From JBNARI01 sp049718765 (GTDB lineage: Bacteria > Bacillota > Sulfobacillia > DUMF01), in NCBI GenBank assembly GCA_049718765.1, contig JBNARI010000001.1, positions 161,233-225,232 of the forward strand: a stretch of DNA of 64,000 nt, written 5' to 3'. Shown in pieces: positions 25,496-35,086 of the stretch. The notes beneath the pieces were generated by a model. The model saw nothing but the letters and a program-made list of their open reading frames with translations, ran no database searches and had not been told where the DNA came from. Positions within the stretch are counted from its first letter, which is position 1. The number at the start of each line of letters is the position of its first letter. A program made the translations under genes and the position numbers.

Positions 25496-27508
25496 GTGAT
25501 TTCCCTGGATCAGGCTAGGGCCCGGGTTGAACAACTCAGGAAGGAAATAGCCTACCACGACTACAGGTATTACGTGCTGGATTCTCCCGTCATTTCCGAT
25601 GTCGAGTACGACTCACTGATGAGGGAGCTCCTCGAGCTTGAGGCGCTTTACCCTGAACTGGTCACGCCAGACTCGCCGTCCCAAAGGGTTGGAGGCAAAC
25701 CCCTCGAGGCGTTTGGCAGCGTCCTTCACTCCAAGCCCATGCTTAGCCTGTCCAACGCGTTTTCCCGGGAAGAGATTGAGGCTTTCCATAGGCGTATAAT
25801 GTCGGTGTTGGGCGAGCCAGTATCCTACGTGGTGGAGCCCAAGATTGACGGCCTTTCGGTAGCGGTAAGGTACGTGGATGGGCTGCTCAGCGTTGGGGCT
25901 ACACGGGGTGACGGAGAGGTTGGAGAGGATGTCACCCAAAACCTGAAAACTGTGAGGAGCATACCCCTTAGGCTGCACGGGGCTGGGGCTACACCAGCGC
26001 GTCTTGAGGTGAGGGGCGAAGTGTACATGCCCCGCAGGGCCTTTGAGGAGCTCAACAGGGAGAGGGCTGCTGCGGGGGAAAGCCTGTTTGCCAACCCGCG
26101 CAACGCTGCTGCAGGTTCCTTGAGGCAGCTTGACCCAAGGATAACTGCCTCAAGGAAATTGGACAGCTTCGTTTATGAAGTGAGGGACATTGAAGGAGTC
26201 ACGGCACCGGCAACTCAAAGCGAGGCGCTGGAGTTACTCAAGGCGTTTGGGTTCAAAGTACCACCTTACGTAGTGGTCCAAACGGTTGAAGAGATCTGGG
26301 ACTACCTCAACTCCTGGGCAAAGCGCAGGGATGAGCTGGAGTACGACATAGACGGTATGGTCATTAAGCTCAATGACTTAGCAGCCCAGCAGGCGCTGGG
26401 CGCTACAGCTAAGAGTCCCAGATGGGCAGTAGCTTTCAAGTTTGAGCCGGAGCAGGCGATTACCAAAGTGAAGGACATCGTGGTACAGGTGGGGAGGACT
26501 GGCGTGCTGACACCCACTGCCATACTGGAGCCAGTCAGGGTGAGCGGTTCCACTGTTAGCAGGGCTACTCTGCACAACGAGGACATCATAAGGGAAAAGG
26601 ACGTGCGCATTGGGGACACTGTGGTTATTCAGAAGGCTGGGGAAGTAATTCCCGAAGTGGTGAGGGTGGTGAAGGAAGCGCGTACGGGTAGCGAGGTACC
26701 CTTCTCAATGCCTTCCCGCTGCCCTGCCTGCGGTAGCCAGGTAGTCCGGCTTCCAGGCGAAGCTGCCTCCCGCTGTGTGGGAATGTCATGCCCGGCGCAA
26801 ATCAGGGAGCTCCTCATTCACTTTGCCTCAAGGGATGCCATGAACATTGAGGGATTGGGACCTGCAATTGTTGACCAGCTTCTTGGGTCCAACCTGGTTA
26901 GGGACCCTGGAGACCTTTACAGCCTCACTCAAGACAAACTCGAGGGACTTGAGCGCATGGGCAAGAAGAGCGCCGCCAAGCTAGTTGCTGCAATCCAAAA
27001 GTCCAAGTCTAACCCTCTGCGCAAGCTGTTATTTGCCCTGGGAATCAGGCACGTGGGGCAAAAGGTGGCCGCCAGCTTGGCTGAGCACTTCGAGGACATA
27101 GATGCCCTAGCCAAGGCCAGCCTTGAAGAGCTGATGCAAGTGGAGGACGTCGGCCCCGTGATTGCCCAGAGTGTTGTGAAGTTCTTCCGGGACCAGAACA
27201 ACCTTGCGGTGATCCAGAAGCTGAAGGAAGCGGGAGTGCGCACCTCTGAGGAAAAGCTGGCACAGCCAGCCAGCAGCCCGTTTTACGGAAAACGGGTGGT
27301 GTTCACCGGGGCTCTCTCCTCCATGACAAGGGCTCAGGCGGAGGAAATCGTTCAATCCATGGGCGGCCATGTGTCTTCCTCTGTGAGTTCCAAGACTGAT
27401 ATGGTAATAGCAGGCCAGGATCCTGGCTCCAAATACACCAAGGCCCTGGAGTTGGGCGTTCCGGTGCTCACCGAGCAAGAGTTCCTTGAAATGATCAAGT
27501 CGAGGTGA
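25496..27508 (+). CDS. ligA: NAD+-dependent DNA ligase
   Basis: Seals nicks during replication and repair. The 670-residue protein has domain Ia (HDYRYYVLDSPVISDVEYD), the adenylation Lys116 in KIDGL, an OB fold, a Cys4 zinc finger (CPACGS...CVGMSCP), helix-hairpin-helix repeats (LEGLERMGKKSAAKL) and a C-terminal BRCT domain (KRVVFTGALSSMTRAQAEE). GTG start 25496. It lies 20 bases after pcrA and its stop overlaps the ribosome site of gatC. Confidence 0.97.
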   Translation: MISLDQARARVEQLRKEIAYHDYRYYVLDSPVISDVEYDSLMRELLELEALYPELVTPDSPSQRVGGKPLEAFGSVLHSKPMLSLSNAFSREEIEAFHRRIMSVLGEPVSYVVEPKIDGLSVAVRYVDGLLSVGATRGDGEVGEDVTQNLKTVRSIPLRLHGAGATPARLEVRGEVYMPRRAFEELNRERAAAGESLFANPRNAAAGSLRQLDPRITASRKLDSFVYEVRDIEGVTAPATQSEALELLKAFGFKVPPYVVVQTVEEIWDYLNSWAKRRDELEYDIDGMVIKLNDLAAQQALGATAKSPRWAVAFKFEPEQAITKVKDIVVQVGRTGVLTPTAILEPVRVSGSTVSRATLHNEDIIREKDVRIGDTVVIQKAGEVIPEVVRVVKEARTGSEVPFSMPSRCPACGSQVVRLPGEAASRCVGMSCPAQIRELLIHFASRDAMNIEGLGPAIVDQLLGSNLVRDPGDLYSLTQDKLEGLERMGKKSAAKLVAAIQKSKSNPLRKLLFALGIRHVGQKVAASLAEHFEDIDALAKASLEELMQVEDVGPVIAQSVVKFFRDQNNLAVIQKLKEAGVRTSEEKLAQPASSPFYGKRVVFTGALSSMTRAQAEEIVQSMGGHVSSSVSSKTDMVIAGQDPGSKYTKALELGVPVLTEQEFLEMIKSR

Positions 27509-27513
27509 CCAAA

Positions 27514-27810
27514 ATGGCAGAGATTCTGTCCCTTGAACAGGTGAGGCACGTGGCCAGGCTTGCACGGCTACGGTTTGCGCCAGAAGAGGAAGAGGTATTC
27601 AGACAGCAGCTGTGCAGGATCCTAGAGCACGTGCACCGGCTCAACGAGTTGGATACGTCGCAAGTAGAGCCCACTTTTCACGTGGTGCCCCTCAAGAACG
27701 TGATGCGCAAGGACGAGGTGGGCAGCTGCCTCACCCGCGAAGAGGTTCTGTCCAACGCCCCTGACAGTGACGGGGTGTTCTTCAGAGTACCCAAGATAAA
27801 GGAAGGCTGA
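27514..27810 (+). CDS. gatC: Asp-tRNA(Asn)/Glu-tRNA(Gln) amidotransferase subunit C
   Basis: A 98-residue GatC that bridges GatA and GatB in the tRNA amidotransferase. Typical features: LSLEQVRHVARLARLRFAPEEE at the start, ILEHVHRLNELDTSQVEPT in the middle and the NAPDSDGVFFRVPKI tail. ATG 27514 (GAGGTGA just upstream) is preferred over GTG 27505, which overlaps the ligA stop. Confidence 0.93.
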   Translation: MAEILSLEQVRHVARLARLRFAPEEEEVFRQQLCRILEHVHRLNELDTSQVEPTFHVVPLKNVMRKDEVGSCLTREEVLSNAPDSDGVFFRVPKIKEG

Positions 27811-27822
27811 GGTGAACTCGAA

Positions 27823-29319
27823 TTGCAGCTGTGGGAGCTTACCGCCCATGAGCTCAGCAATATGCTGAGGAGGGGAGAAATAACTTCCACCGAGTTGTGC
27901 CAGTCGGTGCTCGAGCGCATAAGCCAAGTGGAAGACCAGGTGAAGTGCTACATAACGTTGGACGTAGAGGGCGCGCGACAGGCTGCGCAGGAATCAGACA
28001 AGTTGCTTGCAAAGGGAGAGCCCCGCTCACCCCTTGAGGGAATTCCATGCGGTATTAAAGACGTGATTTCCACACGCGGTCTTAAGACCACTTGTGGCTC
28101 GCTGATTCTCTGCAATTATGTGCCGCCCTATGACGCCACGGTGGTCAAGGCCCTTCGAAACGCAGGCGTGCCCATTTTGGGAAAGAACAATATGGACGAG
28201 TTTGCGATGGGCTCCTCGTGCGAAAACTCAGCGTTCTTCCCCACGCGCAATCCTTGGGACCTTTCCAGGGTGCCAGGTGGTTCCAGCGGAGGATCGGCAG
28301 CAGCAGTGGCCGCTGGCGAAGCGGTCTTTTCGCTTGGTTCAGACACAGGGGGCTCGGTACGGCAACCTGCTTCACTTTGCGGAGTAGTTGGCATGAAGCC
28401 CACGTACGGTGCTGTTTCCAGGTACGGGCTTGTGGCTTTCGCCTCGTCCCTGGACCAAATTGGGCCCATTACCAAAGACGTGACTGACTGCGCCTTGGTT
28501 TTAGACTTGATAGTTTGCCATGACCCCATGGATTCCACTTCCGTAAAGTTCCAAAGAGATAGCTACTTGAAGGCACTGGTACCTCCCGAGGAGGCAGTGC
28601 GGGGGATGAGGGTTGGCGTGCCCGTGGAGTTCATGGGTGAAGGTCTGGAGCCAGGCGTGAAGCAAGAGGTGGAGAAAGCCTTGAGCTTACTGGAAGAGCT
28701 CGGGGCTGAGGTTGGGGAGTGCTCTCTGCCCCATTCCAGATACGGCTTGGACGCTTATTACATCATTGCGCCGGCAGAGGCTTCTTCAAACCTGGCACGA
28801 TATGACGGCGTGCGTTACGGCTACAGGACGGACAAGTATGAGGATCTCATGGAAATGTACGTGAAGACCAGGGCTGAGGGATTTGGCCCAGAAGTGAAGA
28901 GGCGCATTATGCTTGGCACGTACGCTCTAAGCGCCGGATACTACGATGCTTATTACCTGAAAGCACAAAAGGTGCGAACCCTGATCAAACGGGACTTCGA
29001 CGAGGTGTTCAGCAAGTTCGACGTTATAGCGGGACCTACTTCTCCCACTGTGGCGTTCAAACTTGGAGCAAAAGTGGACGACCCCCTCGCAATGTACCTT
29101 TCAGACATTTTCACCATCCCAGTGAACTTGGCAGGGCTTCCAGGCATTTCGGTGCCGTGCGGCTTCAGCGAAGGACTCCCTGTGGGCCTCCAGCTGATAG
29201 GCAGAGCCTTCGACGAAGCGACCCTTCTGAGGGTGGCATACGCTGTGGAGCAGGCGTGCAACCTGGGAAACCCCACGGTGTTGTGTGCTGCAAGGCTTGA
29301 GGGGAGGGGAGCGTCGTGA
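27823..29319 (+). CDS. gatA: Asp-tRNA(Asn)/Glu-tRNA(Gln) amidotransferase subunit A
   Basis: The 498-residue amidase subunit releases ammonia from glutamine. The Ser-cisSer-Lys triad region is intact: Lys in GIPCGIKDVIST, the glycine/serine loop PGGSSGGSAAAVAAG and DTGGSVRQPAS. TTG 27823 with GAGGTGA upstream. The stop overlaps the gatB GTG start. Confidence 0.96.
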   Translation: MQLWELTAHELSNMLRRGEITSTELCQSVLERISQVEDQVKCYITLDVEGARQAAQESDKLLAKGEPRSPLEGIPCGIKDVISTRGLKTTCGSLILCNYVPPYDATVVKALRNAGVPILGKNNMDEFAMGSSCENSAFFPTRNPWDLSRVPGGSSGGSAAAVAAGEAVFSLGSDTGGSVRQPASLCGVVGMKPTYGAVSRYGLVAFASSLDQIGPITKDVTDCALVLDLIVCHDPMDSTSVKFQRDSYLKALVPPEEAVRGMRVGVPVEFMGEGLEPGVKQEVEKALSLLEELGAEVGECSLPHSRYGLDAYYIIAPAEASSNLARYDGVRYGYRTDKYEDLMEMYVKTRAEGFGPEVKRRIMLGTYALSAGYYDAYYLKAQKVRTLIKRDFDEVFSKFDVIAGPTSPTVAFKLGAKVDDPLAMYLSDIFTIPVNLAGLPGISVPCGFSEGLPVGLQLIGRAFDEATLLRVAYAVEQACNLGNPTVLCAARLEGRGAS

Positions 29320-30752
29320 CTGCAACAGCATATGAAGCGGTAATTGGACTTGAAGTGCATGTGGAGCTGAACACACGGTCGAAGATCTTCTGCTCGTGCC
29401 CCACGGAGTTTGGCGCCGAGCCCAACACCCATGTTTGCCCTGTTTGCCTGGGACTTCCTGGGGTTCTGCCCGTACTGAACGAGGAAGCGGTTAGGAAAGC
29501 AGTACAGGCTGCACTTGCCTTGAACTGTCAAATCATGAGCTATGCAAAGTTCGACCGAAAGAATTACTTTTATCCGGACCTGCCCAAGGCGTACCAGATT
29601 TCGGAGTACGACTTACCCCTGGCCAGGAACGGTTGGATAGAGCTGTCAGGGGGCAAACGGATAGGCATCAGGAGGATCCACCTGGAAGAAGACGCTGGCA
29701 AACTCATCCATCAGGGAGACATAACCACGGCGCGCTTTTCGTTGGTGGACTACAACCGGTGTGGAGTTCCCCTGATTGAGATTGTGTCCGAACCTGATAT
29801 CAGGACGCCTGAGGAGGCCAGGGAATACCTGACCAGGCTCAAGGGGATTCTTCAACACATTGGGGTGTCCGACTGCAAGATGGAGGAAGGTTCGCTGCGC
29901 GTGGACGCCAACGTTTCCGTGAGGCCAGTGGGCAGCAGCGAGTTTGGCACCCGGACTGAGATCAAGAACATTGGCTCCTTCAGATCCGTATACAGAGGGC
30001 TTGCCTACGAAATTGAGAGGCAAATCCAGGTGTTGGAGGATGGCGGCCAGGTGGTCCAGGAAACCCGCCACTGGGATGAGCAACAGGGAGTCACCAAGAG
30101 CCTTCGCGGAAAAGAAGAAGCTCAAGACTACAGGTATTTCCCAGAGCCGGACCTAGTTCCATTGTTGCTTGACCCTGAGTGGGTTGAAGAAGTCCGCCGG
30201 AGCTTGCCTGAACTGCCTGAAGCCAGGAAGGCGCGCTTCATGAAAGAGTACGGCCTTCCAGCCTACGACGCCGACGTGCTTGTGAGCTCGCCACGCATCT
30301 CTGACTTCTTCGAGGAATGCGTGCGTCAGTTCGGGGAACCCAAGACCGTATCCAACTGGGTCATGGGCGAGCTGTTCAGGTTGTTGAATGACAAGGGCAT
30401 GGAGCCAGAGCAAATGAAAGTGCAGCCCGACCAACTCGTGGCCTTGTTGCAGCTGGTGAAAGATGGTACCATAAGCGGCAAGATTGCTAAAGAAGTGTTC
30501 GAGGAAATGTTTGAAACCGGGGAGCACCCAAGTTCTATTGTGAAGAAGAGGGATTTGGTGCAGATCAGCGATGAGACCACCCTTGAAGCCATTGTGAGCC
30601 GTGTGGTTGCGGAAAATCCCAAGGTCGTGAACGACTACCTGTCCGGCAAGAAGCAGGCTCTTGCTTTCCTTGTTGGGCAGGTTATGAAAGCCACAAAGGG
30701 CAAGGCAAATCCTGCGATGGTGAATAAACTGCTGCAGGAGAAGCTCAAGTGA
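29316..30752 (+). CDS. gatB: Asp-tRNA(Asn)/Glu-tRNA(Gln) amidotransferase subunit B
   Basis: The 478-residue subunit binds and phosphorylates the mischarged tRNA. Landmarks are VIGLEVHVELNT, SCPTEFGAEPNTHVCPVC (zinc site), LPGVLPVLNEEAV, and DRKNYFYPDLPKAYQISEYD. The C-terminal GatB/YqeY tail ends KGKANPAMVNKLLQEKLK. GTG 29316 overlaps the gatA stop. It closes the pcrA-ligA-gatCAB run. Confidence 0.96.
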   Translation: MTATAYEAVIGLEVHVELNTRSKIFCSCPTEFGAEPNTHVCPVCLGLPGVLPVLNEEAVRKAVQAALALNCQIMSYAKFDRKNYFYPDLPKAYQISEYDLPLARNGWIELSGGKRIGIRRIHLEEDAGKLIHQGDITTARFSLVDYNRCGVPLIEIVSEPDIRTPEEAREYLTRLKGILQHIGVSDCKMEEGSLRVDANVSVRPVGSSEFGTRTEIKNIGSFRSVYRGLAYEIERQIQVLEDGGQVVQETRHWDEQQGVTKSLRGKEEAQDYRYFPEPDLVPLLLDPEWVEEVRRSLPELPEARKARFMKEYGLPAYDADVLVSSPRISDFFEECVRQFGEPKTVSNWVMGELFRLLNDKGMEPEQMKVQPDQLVALLQLVKDGTISGKIAKEVFEEMFETGEHPSSIVKKRDLVQISDETTLEAIVSRVVAENPKVVNDYLSGKKQALAFLVGQVMKATKGKANPAMVNKLLQEKLK

Positions 30753-30763
30753 TGAGTAAACCT

Positions 30764-30784
30764 AAGGGGGGCACTGCCCCCCTT
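30764..30784. terminator. Strong hairpin between gatB and the convergent reductase gene
   Basis: AAGGGGGGC (30764-30772) and GCCCCCCTT (30776-30784) form a perfect 9-bp stem with a 3-base loop. No clear T-run follows on either strand, so it may act as a bidirectional stop or mRNA end for the converging genes. Confidence 0.6.
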
Positions 30785-30809
30785 GGCACGCGCGGGACAA
30801 TCATTGAGC

Positions 30810-31718
30810 TTAGCTGGGCCTCTTGCGAGCTTCACACCCCGCTAGCTTTTCCAGTGGCTTTATAAGTGCTTGGTTGCCAAGGTCACTGTGTTCTGGCTCC
30901 AAGCTGTTAAACAGCTGGTTGACAAGGGCAGTGCCAGGCAGTGTTACCCCTAGTTTCCTGGCGAGGTCCAGGACGAGGCGGAGGTCCTTCTGGTGCAGCT
31001 TCACCATGAATCCGGGCGAAAAGTCGCCCTTTATCACTTTGGGGCCCAGGTTGGAAAGGGACCATGATCCGCCAGCGCCCCCGCTTACAGCCTGAAGCAG
31101 CTTTTCCAGGTCCAGATTTGCCTTGGCCCCGAGCACCAAGCATTCAGCCATAGAGAGGATGGTGAGGGAGCACAGTACCTGGTTGCAAAGTTTGGCGGTT
31201 TGCCCAGCGCCGTGGTCGCCCATGTAGACTATGTTCTTGCCCATTGCCCTGAACACTGGCAAACATCTCTCGAACACTTCCTGGCGGCCGCCAACCATGA
31301 TTGAAAGGGTGCCTTCGATTGCGCCTTTTTGCCCCCCTGTCACGGGCGCGTCCAGCATGTGAATGCCTCGCCTTTCGAGTTCGGCTGCAATTGCCCGGGT
31401 GGCCTCTGGGGAAATGGTGCTCATGTCTACCACCACGCTCCCCGGCTTTGCAGTAGATGCTACACCAGACGGGCCGAGCACTACTTCTTGCACGTCGGGA
31501 GTATCGCTCACAATCACGATGGTTACGTCAGCCTCTTCTGCTGCCATGGCAGGGGTATCTGCCACTCGTGCTCCGAGCGCTCTGAATGGTTCTGCCTTGG
31601 ACTTAGTTCTGTTGTAGACCGTCAGCTCAAAACCTGCCTTGATCAGATTCCTGGCCATGGCGCTGCCCATGATGCCAAGGCCAATGAACCCCACCTTGCT
31701 GACTTGCGAGTCTGACAT
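30810..31718 (-). CDS. NAD(P)-dependent beta-hydroxyacid dehydrogenase (GarR/3-hydroxyisobutyrate dehydrogenase family)
   Basis: A 302-residue reductase. N-terminal Rossmann motif KVGFIGLGIMGSAMARNLIKAG, substrate loop DAPVTGGQKGAIEGTL and the catalytic Lys in GAGQTAKLCNQ. The family includes tartronate semialdehyde reductase, 3-hydroxyisobutyrate dehydrogenase and glyoxylate/succinic semialdehyde reductases; the motifs do not choose between them. ATG 31718 is preferred; the frame extends 171 bases upstream without family-like sequence. Downstream of, and in the same direction as, the radical SAM gene. Confidence 0.87.
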   Translation of the reverse strand: MSDSQVSKVGFIGLGIMGSAMARNLIKAGFELTVYNRTKSKAEPFRALGARVADTPAMAAEEADVTIVIVSDTPDVQEVVLGPSGVASTAKPGSVVVDMSTISPEATRAIAAELERRGIHMLDAPVTGGQKGAIEGTLSIMVGGRQEVFERCLPVFRAMGKNIVYMGDHGAGQTAKLCNQVLCSLTILSMAECLVLGAKANLDLEKLLQAVSGGAGGSWSLSNLGPKVIKGDFSPGFMVKLHQKDLRLVLDLARKLGVTLPGTALVNQLFNSLEPEHSDLGNQALIKPLEKLAGCEARKRPS

Positions 31719-31900
31719 TCCCGTCCCTGGCTGGACCAACTTGGTTCCTGCTGCTTCCAAGAAGGCCCACCAGGTTTTCCCTCCTTTCAGGCTTGGTCTG
31801 TCCTCAATGGCTGCGCTGCAATCTCCAGCAGCATCGGAAACAAAAAAACAGGAACGGGCACGATAATGCCCGCACAACTGCACAAGCAAGTTTGCCCAAC

Positions 31901-33277
31901 TCAGCTCACTGCTGCCACCTTTTGCTCTTTGTGTTCCCGTTCCCTCAATACTTGGTCAGCCAGTTTCAACCAGGTCTTGGAGTAGGCATCAAGGTGAGCG
32001 GCAAGCTGTCCCTGTAGTATTTCTTCTGCTCCGGGGTGGGTGGGTTTGGCACCCGACTCCTTGACGATGTCCCTGAGGGCTTGAGGCGCATCAATGATGG
32101 GACACGGCGCCAGGTGATTCTTATTGAATGGTTGCCTGGCTTGGTACGCCTTGAACAGTGGGGAGGCCAGTACTTCCTTCAGGCTCTTGTTGCGTATGTT
32201 ATCCACTGCAAAGTGCACGAAGGCGCAGGGTTCGACGTCACCTGCGGCGTTAATGTGGAAGTACATCCTTCCTCCGGCTATGCAGCCCTCTGTAGCAAAC
32301 CCGTCGTTCCAAAAATCCGCCATAAGGATCGGCTTGGTTCCTCGCACTACAGGCACCCTTCGGGCAAGCATGGCTCTTTGTTCCGGGGTAATCATTAGCT
32401 CCAGATTGGGTGTCCGGCCTACAGGCATGTAGTGGAAGCTCCAGCAGTACACAACTCCCTGGTCCACCAGGAAATCTACGAACTCATCGCTGAAGATCAC
32501 TTCTGCGTTTTCCCTAGTTACGGTGAGGGAGGCTCCAAACAAGACGCCCCGCTCCCTCAACATGGCCATGGACTTCATCACTCTGTCGAACACGCCTTCG
32601 CCCCGCCGCCTGTCGGTGAGCTCCCTGGGGCCCTCAAGGCTGAACGCTGGTGAGAGGTTGGCGAGCTCGGCCAAACGGTCGGCCACTTTTTCGGTAATCA
32701 GTGTGCCGTTAGTATACGCCATGAAACCTACGTCGGGATGTTCTGCTATGACGTCCAGAAGGTGAGGATACGCAAAAGGTTCTCCGCCTGACAGCACTAT
32801 CCAGTAGATTCCCAGGGACTTTGCCTCGCTGATTATCCTGCTGAAAAGCTCTGGTTCCAGGCTGTCGGTTTTCTTGTACTCTCCTGCCCAGCAACCTGGA
32901 CACTTGAGGTTACACGCTGACGTTGGGTCAATCAAGATCAGACTTGGAATGTGGATGCCCAATTCCTTCTCCAAGGCTCTCCTGCGAGGAGCACCCAAGA
33001 ACTGGGAGGCGATCACCCAGTTGGAAATGAACTTCTTTACCATGCGTGGATTTGTGGCCAGCCTCTTTACTTGGAGCATCACTTTGGGATCTCCACAAAC
33101 CCGGTCCCTGAACAACGACACTGCCTCTTTGTGAGCCGGTTCGGTTGCCACCTTTTCAATCAAGCCAAGGAGCCTTGGGAGGTTAGCTTCTGGATCGCGG
33201 GCCAAATAGTTGATGGCGTAATTCAACGCGGTGTCAGCCAGAAACTTCTTGAGCTGATCTGTTGCTGACAGGTTCAT
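31901..33277 (-). CDS. Radical SAM protein with SPASM-like C-terminus, function unknown
   Basis: A 458-residue protein with an N-terminal helical region of about 115 residues, then the radical SAM motif CNLKCPGC and SGGEPF. Further cysteines occur in GDVEPCAFVHF and HLAPCPIID, positions suggesting auxiliary cluster binding. Many relatives modify peptides, lipids or cofactors; no obvious peptide substrate gene is adjacent. ATG 33277 (AAGGGAG 8 bases upstream) is preferred to GTG 33286. Followed by the GarR-like reductase 180 bases later. Confidence 0.8.
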   Translation of the reverse strand: MNLSATDQLKKFLADTALNYAINYLARDPEANLPRLLGLIEKVATEPAHKEAVSLFRDRVCGDPKVMLQVKRLATNPRMVKKFISNWVIASQFLGAPRRRALEKELGIHIPSLILIDPTSACNLKCPGCWAGEYKKTDSLEPELFSRIISEAKSLGIYWIVLSGGEPFAYPHLLDVIAEHPDVGFMAYTNGTLITEKVADRLAELANLSPAFSLEGPRELTDRRRGEGVFDRVMKSMAMLRERGVLFGASLTVTRENAEVIFSDEFVDFLVDQGVVYCWSFHYMPVGRTPNLELMITPEQRAMLARRVPVVRGTKPILMADFWNDGFATEGCIAGGRMYFHINAAGDVEPCAFVHFAVDNIRNKSLKEVLASPLFKAYQARQPFNKNHLAPCPIIDAPQALRDIVKESGAKPTHPGAEEILQGQLAAHLDAYSKTWLKLADQVLREREHKEQKVAAVS

Positions 33278-33342
33278 CCCCCTCACTCCCTTCGTGGCAT
33301 ACTTGATCCCACCCTTAGTCTAGCAAATGGTTCCAGAGCTCT

Positions 33343-33375
33343 CAACTGTGCCGGTAGGCGCCCACAACTGTGCCG
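33343..33375. repeat. 11-bp direct repeat upstream of the radical SAM gene
   Basis: CAACTGTGCCG occurs at 33343-33353 and again at 33365-33375, 22 bp apart, in the 137-bp gap between the icd stop and the radical SAM start. Two-turn spacing suggests a possible tandem operator. Nothing else is recognised in the gap. Confidence 0.4.
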
Positions 33376-33414
33376 TTACAATTTATGCTAGAACGACTTT
33401 TAGAACTCCCACAG

Positions 33415-34620
33415 TTAGCTTGGGAGGGCCTCCACCACCTTGTTCGCGAATTCCTCGGTTGAAAGGCCGTGCCCCGATGCCAGGTCGTCGGTGAGAAATC
33501 CCGCTGCAAAAGTGGCTGCTACCGCTTGCCAAATTGAGCGGGCAGCTTCGCTCCAGCCAACGTATTCCAGCATCATTGCTCCAGAGAGGATAAGGGATGA
33601 TGGGTTTGCGCGTCCTTTCCCTGCAATGTCTGGGGCTGTGCCGTGGGTGGCTTCAAACACGGCGCAGCTCGCGCCCACGTTTGCTCCAGGGGCGATGCCC
33701 ACTCCTCCAACCAAGGCTGCGGCAAGTTCCGACAAGTAATCCCCATTGAGGTTTGTGGTCACGATCACTTGATAATTTTCTGGACGCAGTACCAACTGCT
33801 GCATCATATTGTCCGCGAGGCAATCGTCCAGCACCACCTTACCAGAGGGCACTTCTGGACAGGGTTCCAAGATGACTCTGTCCCCAAACTCGTTCCGCGC
33901 TACCTCGAAGGCCCAGTCGCGGAAGCTGCCTTCGGTGAACTTCATGATGTTGCCCTTGTGAACTACCGTTACGCGCTGCCTTCCCGTGCGCAGCGCGTAG
34001 TGAATGGCTGCGCGGACGAGTCGCTTGGACCTGCTTTCACTGACCACCTTGAGGGCGACTGCCGAGTCGTGCGGGATTGCGTTTGCTAACTTGCGAAGCT
34101 CGCCTACGTGGCTACTGCCAGAGGGGAATTCAAGCCCCATATACAGGTCCTCCGTGTTTTCCCTAAAGATCACCAGGTCAATGTTTTGGAGCTGAAGCAG
34201 CCGGCAGGGGACCCCAATAAAGTAGCGTACTGGGCGAATGCATGCGAAAAGGTCCAGGGCCAACCTTATTGCCACGTTCAAGCTGCGGTAGCCGCTTCCA
34301 ACTGGGGTTTCAAGAGGTCCTTTGATTCCAATACCGTGCTCCCGGAAGGCCTGAAGGGTTTGGGCTGGGAGTAGTTCCCCAAAAGCCGCCAGCGCTTTCT
34401 TGCCAGCAAACACCTGGCAGAACTCCATTGATCGTCTGCCACCGTACGCTCTTTCCACTGCCGCCTTGAGAACTTGGCTGCATGCTGCCCAAATCTCTGG
34501 ACCAACTCCGTCACCATCGATGTAGGGAACTACCAGCTGGTTTGGTGCATCCCCTTGACGTTTGTAGGCCATTGCGGTTTGAACCAGCTCAGAGGGCATA
34601 ACCGCCATGCTTCTTGACAT
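33415..34620 (-). CDS. icd: Isocitrate dehydrogenase (NADP-type, Icd family)
   Basis: Oxidative decarboxylation of isocitrate to 2-oxoglutarate. The 401-residue protein has the Icd-type substrate loop GYRSLNVAIRLALDLFACIRPVRY, FRENTEDLYMGLEF, VHKGNIMKFTEG and the THGTAPDIAGKG nucleotide region. The RSLN motif matches bacterial Icd (the phosphorylatable-Ser region in E. coli) rather than LeuB. ATG 34620 has GGAGGG 10 bases upstream and overlaps the end of the aconitase small-subunit gene by 32 bases, so the three genes form an operon. Confidence 0.88.
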   Translation of the reverse strand: MSRSMAVMPSELVQTAMAYKRQGDAPNQLVVPYIDGDGVGPEIWAACSQVLKAAVERAYGGRRSMEFCQVFAGKKALAAFGELLPAQTLQAFREHGIGIKGPLETPVGSGYRSLNVAIRLALDLFACIRPVRYFIGVPCRLLQLQNIDLVIFRENTEDLYMGLEFPSGSSHVGELRKLANAIPHDSAVALKVVSESRSKRLVRAAIHYALRTGRQRVTVVHKGNIMKFTEGSFRDWAFEVARNEFGDRVILEPCPEVPSGKVVLDDCLADNMMQQLVLRPENYQVIVTTNLNGDYLSELAAALVGGVGIAPGANVGASCAVFEATHGTAPDIAGKGRANPSSLILSGAMMLEYVGWSEAARSIWQAVAATFAAGFLTDDLASGHGLSTEEFANKVVEALPS

Positions 34621-35086
34621 GGTCTACCAGCCCTCCATCTGCAAGGATCTTGAGCATGACGTCTGGGGGTGGTTGTATTTTGATGGAGTTGCGCCGAGTC
34701 AAATTGACTATCTCTCCAAGCGACAAGTCCACTTTCAACCTGTCCCCAGTGCAGATGCTATCGGTGTCGCACAGCAACACTGGCAAGCCGATGTTGATTG
34801 CGTTGCGAAAGAATATCCTGGCCACGGACTTGGCGATTACGGCGGAAACCCCAGCCATCTTGATGACCAAAGGAGCATGCTCCCGGCTAGAGCCTTGGCC
34901 GAAGTTTCTGCCTGCCACAACGAAGTCGCCCCTTGCCACGGAGGACGCGAAACCTGGATCCGCGTCTTCCATGACGTGCTTTGCGAGTTGCTGCAGGTTT
35001 GAGCGAAGGTGGTAATACCGCCCTGGAATGATGTGATCAGTGCTTATTCCATCACCGAATTTCCAAGCATTGCCCGTGAGTACCAT
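34589..35086 (-). CDS. Aconitase/homoaconitase-type small subunit (LeuD-like)
   Basis: A 165-residue swivel-domain subunit of the LeuCD/AcnX-like hydro-lyases: STDHIIPGRYYHLRSN, GDFVVAGRNFGQGSSREHAP, FFRNAINIGLP. The specificity loop reads HLRS, carrying an Arg as I recall for homoaconitase-type subunits, whereas isopropylmalate isomerases have hydrophobic residues there. This favours a tricarboxylate substrate (citrate or homocitrate). ATG 35086 abuts the large-subunit stop, with GGGAGG 8 bases upstream. Confidence 0.85.
   Translation of the reverse strand: MVLTGNAWKFGDGISTDHIIPGRYYHLRSNLQQLAKHVMEDADPGFASSVARGDFVVAGRNFGQGSSREHAPLVIKMAGVSAVIAKSVARIFFRNAINIGLPVLLCDTDSICTGDRLKVDLSLGEIVNLTRRNSIKIQPPPDVMLKILADGGLVDHVKKHGGYAL

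Noticed and set aside
33360..33414. Second sigma-54 promoter near the GGCACAGTTGTGGGC sequence
   Set aside because: The GG-N10-GC spacing is not met.
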